Source: Prolixibacteraceae bacterium
Lineage (GTDB): Bacteria > Bacteroidota > Bacteroidia > Bacteroidales > Prolixibacteraceae
DNA length: 7,162 bases
Direction of reading: 5' to 3'
Assembly (NCBI GenBank): GCA_003516705.1
Contig: DPCJ01000186.1
Location: 1 to 7,162 of the forward strand
In this document: in pieces, positions 5,363-7,162 of the stretch
Layout of the letters: each line of letters starts with the position of its first letter
How positions within the stretch are numbered: position 1 is the stretch's first letter
The notes under the pieces: generated by a model
Seen by the model: only the letters and a program-made list of their open reading frames with translations
What the model was told of the DNA's origin: nothing
Database searches by the model: none
Translations under genes and position numbers: made by a program

Positions 5363-6765
5363 TCTAAAATTTCTTTATTGTTTTCGTTTTGTTTAACTAT
5401 CTGTGCCATAAAATCGCCCTCGGCAACAATTTTATCGCCAACGTATGTAACTCCTTTCATGTGTGCAATCCCCCGGCGGATGGGTGAAACCAGATTTAGT
5501 TTAAAAATTAACGTATCACCCGGTACCACTTTTTTTCTGAATTTTACGTTGTCGATACGGATAAAGTAAGTACTGTATTTTCCTTCCAACTGGCTCAATA
5601 CCAGCAATCCACCGGTTTGTGCCATTGCTTCAATAAGCAAGACTCCTGGCATTACAGGTTCTTCAGGGAAATGTCCCTGGAAAAATGGTTCGTTTGAAGT
5701 TACGCTTTTTATCCCAATAATCTGGAGATCGCTTTTATCGATAATTTTATCGACCATCAAAAAAGGATATCGGTGCGGAAGTAGCTGTCTGATTTTATTA
5801 ATATCGATTACCGGGGGTTTATTCGGATCGTATTCAGGCGCTTTTTCTTCGTTGTCGCGGATGTATTTTTTTAATGCTTTTGCAAAAATGGTATTCGGTC
5901 CGTGTCCGGGTTTCGAGGCAATAATCCGGCCTTTTATATGTTTACCGCAAAGCGCCAGGTCGCCAATAACATCAAGCAGTTTATGGCGAGCACATTCGTT
6001 ATCGTAATGTAAATCGAGGTTATTCAAAATACCCTGCGGTTTTACCTCAACACGTTTGTGGTCGAATAAATCGGCTAATCTGTCAAGTTCGGGCTGGCTC
6101 ACTTCCTTGTCGATGATTACGATGGCGTTGTTCAGGTCGCCTCCTTTTACAAGGTTGTGGTTCAGTAAAAACTCAAGTTCGTGGAGAAAAACAAATGTGC
6201 GGCAGTTGGCTATTTCGTTTTTGAAATCTTTTATCGAATTCAAAACTGCATACTGGTTATTAAGTACTTTCGATTTAAACGAAATCAACACATTCAGCCT
6301 ATAGTCATCGTCGGGCAATGCAACAATTTCAGCTCCTGATTTGGGATCGAAAATTTCGATTTTATCCTTGATAACCAGGTATTCACGTTCTGCATTCTGT
6401 TCAATAACGCCGGCTTTTTCAACTGCTCTTACAAATTCGATTGAACTACCATCGATGATTGGTGCTTCTTCGTTGTTTACTTCAATCAAAACATTGTCGA
6501 GGTCCATGCCAATTAAGGCTGCCAGTGCATGTTCAATGGTACCGATTCGCGCGCCGTCTTTTTCAAGTAACGTTCCACGCGATGTGTCAATTACCAGATC
6601 AACATTGGCATCGATAATGGGTTGATTTTCAAGATCGACACGTTTAAATTTAAAACCATGATTTTCGGGAGCTGGCAAAAAATTCATTGTAGTAAAAACA
6701 CCTGTGTGTAACCCTTTTCCCTGAAGGGTGAATGAATTTGCCAGTGTTTTCTGTTTTACAACCAT
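5359..6765 (-). CDS. lpxC-fabZ: Bifunctional UDP-3-O-acyl-GlcNAc deacetylase / 3-hydroxyacyl-ACP dehydratase (LpxC-FabZ fusion)
   Basis: The 468-residue protein joins two enzymes. Residues 1 to about 300 are LpxC, the zinc deacetylase that commits UDP-GlcNAc to lipid A. Visible are GKGLHTG (16-22), the EH pair at 78-79, and HKLLDVIGDLAL (260-271). By comparison with E. coli, H79, H260 and D264 are the zinc ligands, and E78 and H287 (in KPGHGPN) are catalytic. After a short linker rich in Pro, Asp and Asn, residues 320-468 are FabZ, the fatty-acid dehydratase: LLPHRYPFLMVD (327-338), GHFPEEPVMPGV (363-374) with H364, and EAMAQTGG with E378, equivalent to E. coli His54 and Glu68. Both active sites look complete. 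The fusion is characteristic of Bacteroidota. The ATG at 6765 lies 16 bases after the lpxD stop; the stop overlaps lpxA by ATGA. Joining the two may help balance hydroxyacyl-ACP use between lipid A and membrane lipids (inference). Confidence 0.97.
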   Translation of the reverse strand: MVVKQKTLANSFTLQGKGLHTGVFTTMNFLPAPENHGFKFKRVDLENQPIIDANVDLVIDTSRGTLLEKDGARIGTIEHALAALIGMDLDNVLIEVNNEEAPIIDGSSIEFVRAVEKAGVIEQNAEREYLVIKDKIEIFDPKSGAEIVALPDDDYRLNVLISFKSKVLNNQYAVLNSIKDFKNEIANCRTFVFLHELEFLLNHNLVKGGDLNNAIVIIDKEVSQPELDRLADLFDHKRVEVKPQGILNNLDLHYDNECARHKLLDVIGDLALCGKHIKGRIIASKPGHGPNTIFAKALKKYIRDNEEKAPEYDPNKPPVIDINKIRQLLPHRYPFLMVDKIIDKSDLQIIGIKSVTSNEPFFQGHFPEEPVMPGVLLIEAMAQTGGLLVLSQLEGKYSTYFIRIDNVKFRKKVVPGDTLIFKLNLVSPIRRGIAHMKGVTYVGDKIVAEGDFMAQIVKQNENNKEILE

Positions 6766-6781
6766 AAAACTCAGTTCTGTG

Positions 6782-7162
6782 CTAATTTACAGCAGAATTA
6801 ATCTGCGATTTTATATCCTTTATCTCTTTTTGCAATTGAGAAACTTCGGTACGAAGTTTCGGGAGGTTTTTATACACAGTAATTGCCCTGATGGCTTCTT
6901 TAATTTCCATGGCAGGACTACCCAAAATCACCTGGTTGCTTTCAATCGATTTTATCACTCCTGATTGTGCACCAATAAATACGTTGTCGCCAATGGAAAG
7001 ATGGCCTCCCAGGCCGACCTGGCCTCCGAATTTGCAGTTTTTACCAACTTTTGTTGTTCCTGCAAGCCCTGTTTGTGCAGCCATCACAGTGTTTTCGCCA
7101 ACTTCGCAATTGTGGGCAATCTGAACAAGGTTGTCAATTTTAGCTCCTTTTTTGATGATGGT
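6782..7162 (-). CDS. lpxD: UDP-3-O-acylglucosamine N-acyltransferase LpxD, C-terminal 126 residues (cut by right edge)
   Basis: LpxD adds the second hydroxyacyl chain, on the 2-amino group, in the third step of lipid A synthesis. The frame is open to the right edge; the first residues visible are TIIKKGAKIDNLVQIAHNC. The His in QIAHN matches the catalytic His239 of E. coli LpxD. Hexapeptide repeats follow (VGENTVMAAQTGLAG, VGKNCKFGGQVGLGG, IGDNVFIGAQSG), then the family landmark VILGSPAMEIKEA. The last 35 or so residues (PKLRTEVSQLQKEIKDIKSQ) look like the C-terminal helix or coiled coil seen in LpxD. Internal GTG/ATG codons at 7087-7082 are not starts, because conserved sequence continues upstream without a stop. 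It is upstream of lpxC-fabZ in the same operon. The uridine-binding N-terminal domain lies outside the window. Confidence 0.95.
   Translation of the reverse strand, partial: TIIKKGAKIDNLVQIAHNCEVGENTVMAAQTGLAGTTKVGKNCKFGGQVGLGGHLSIGDNVFIGAQSGVIKSIESNQVILGSPAMEIKEAIRAITVYKNLPKLRTEVSQLQKEIKDIKSQINSAVN

Noticed and set aside
5359..6765. LpxC-FabZ fusion as a novelty or assembly artefact
   Set aside because: The fusion is well known in Bacteroidota; both active sites are intact and the linker is continuous.
6782..7087. A separate 101-codon gene starting at the internal GTG at 7087
   Set aside because: Conserved LpxD sequence, including the catalytic QIAHN motif, continues upstream in frame to the window edge, so this is the C-terminal part of lpxD.

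Overview
The window looks like chromosomal DNA from a member of the Bacteroidota, probably a marine or anaerobic Marinilabiliales-type lineage; the phylum is well supported and the order is a guess. Three things point there. LpxC and FabZ are fused in one polypeptide, which is typical of this phylum, and sit in the order lpxD - lpxC/fabZ - lpxA. The promoter-like boxes fit the Bacteroidota -33 TTG / -7 TAnnTTTG pattern. The intergenic DNA is AT-rich with weak or absent Shine-Dalgarno sequences.

Layout. Bases 1-203 (minus) hold the first 67 codons of sufB, an Fe-S cluster scaffold gene that runs off the left edge. A 130-base divergent spacer with overlapping promoter elements separates it from thiL (334-1389, plus), thiamine-monophosphate kinase. 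Next comes a translationally coupled plus-strand pair: a membrane-anchored or exported aspartic protease with two DTG motifs (1497-2519), and an exported protein with four tandem AMPK-type glycogen-binding (CBM48) domains and no enzyme domain (2516-3961). Eight bases beyond its stop lies the stop of a convergent minus-strand gene for a small histidine-rich, probably outer-membrane protein (3970-4467).

The right 2.6 kb is the lipid A operon on the minus strand: 3' part of lpxD (6782-7162, cut by the right edge), lpxC-fabZ (5359-6765) and lpxA (4580-5362). The last two overlap by ATGA, and the operon is closed by a perfect 14-bp hairpin with a T-rich tail (4504-4548). LpxA, LpxC and LpxD perform the first three steps of lipid A synthesis, while FabZ serves the fatty-acid elongation cycle that competes for the same hydroxyacyl-ACP.

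The conserved genes (sufB, thiL, lpx) are ordinary housekeeping functions with all key residues present. The least explained part is 1497-4467: the protease/CBM48 pair and the His-rich envelope protein. There is no sign of mobile elements, CRISPR arrays, tRNA or rRNA genes, and no gene-free stretch longer than about 130 bases.
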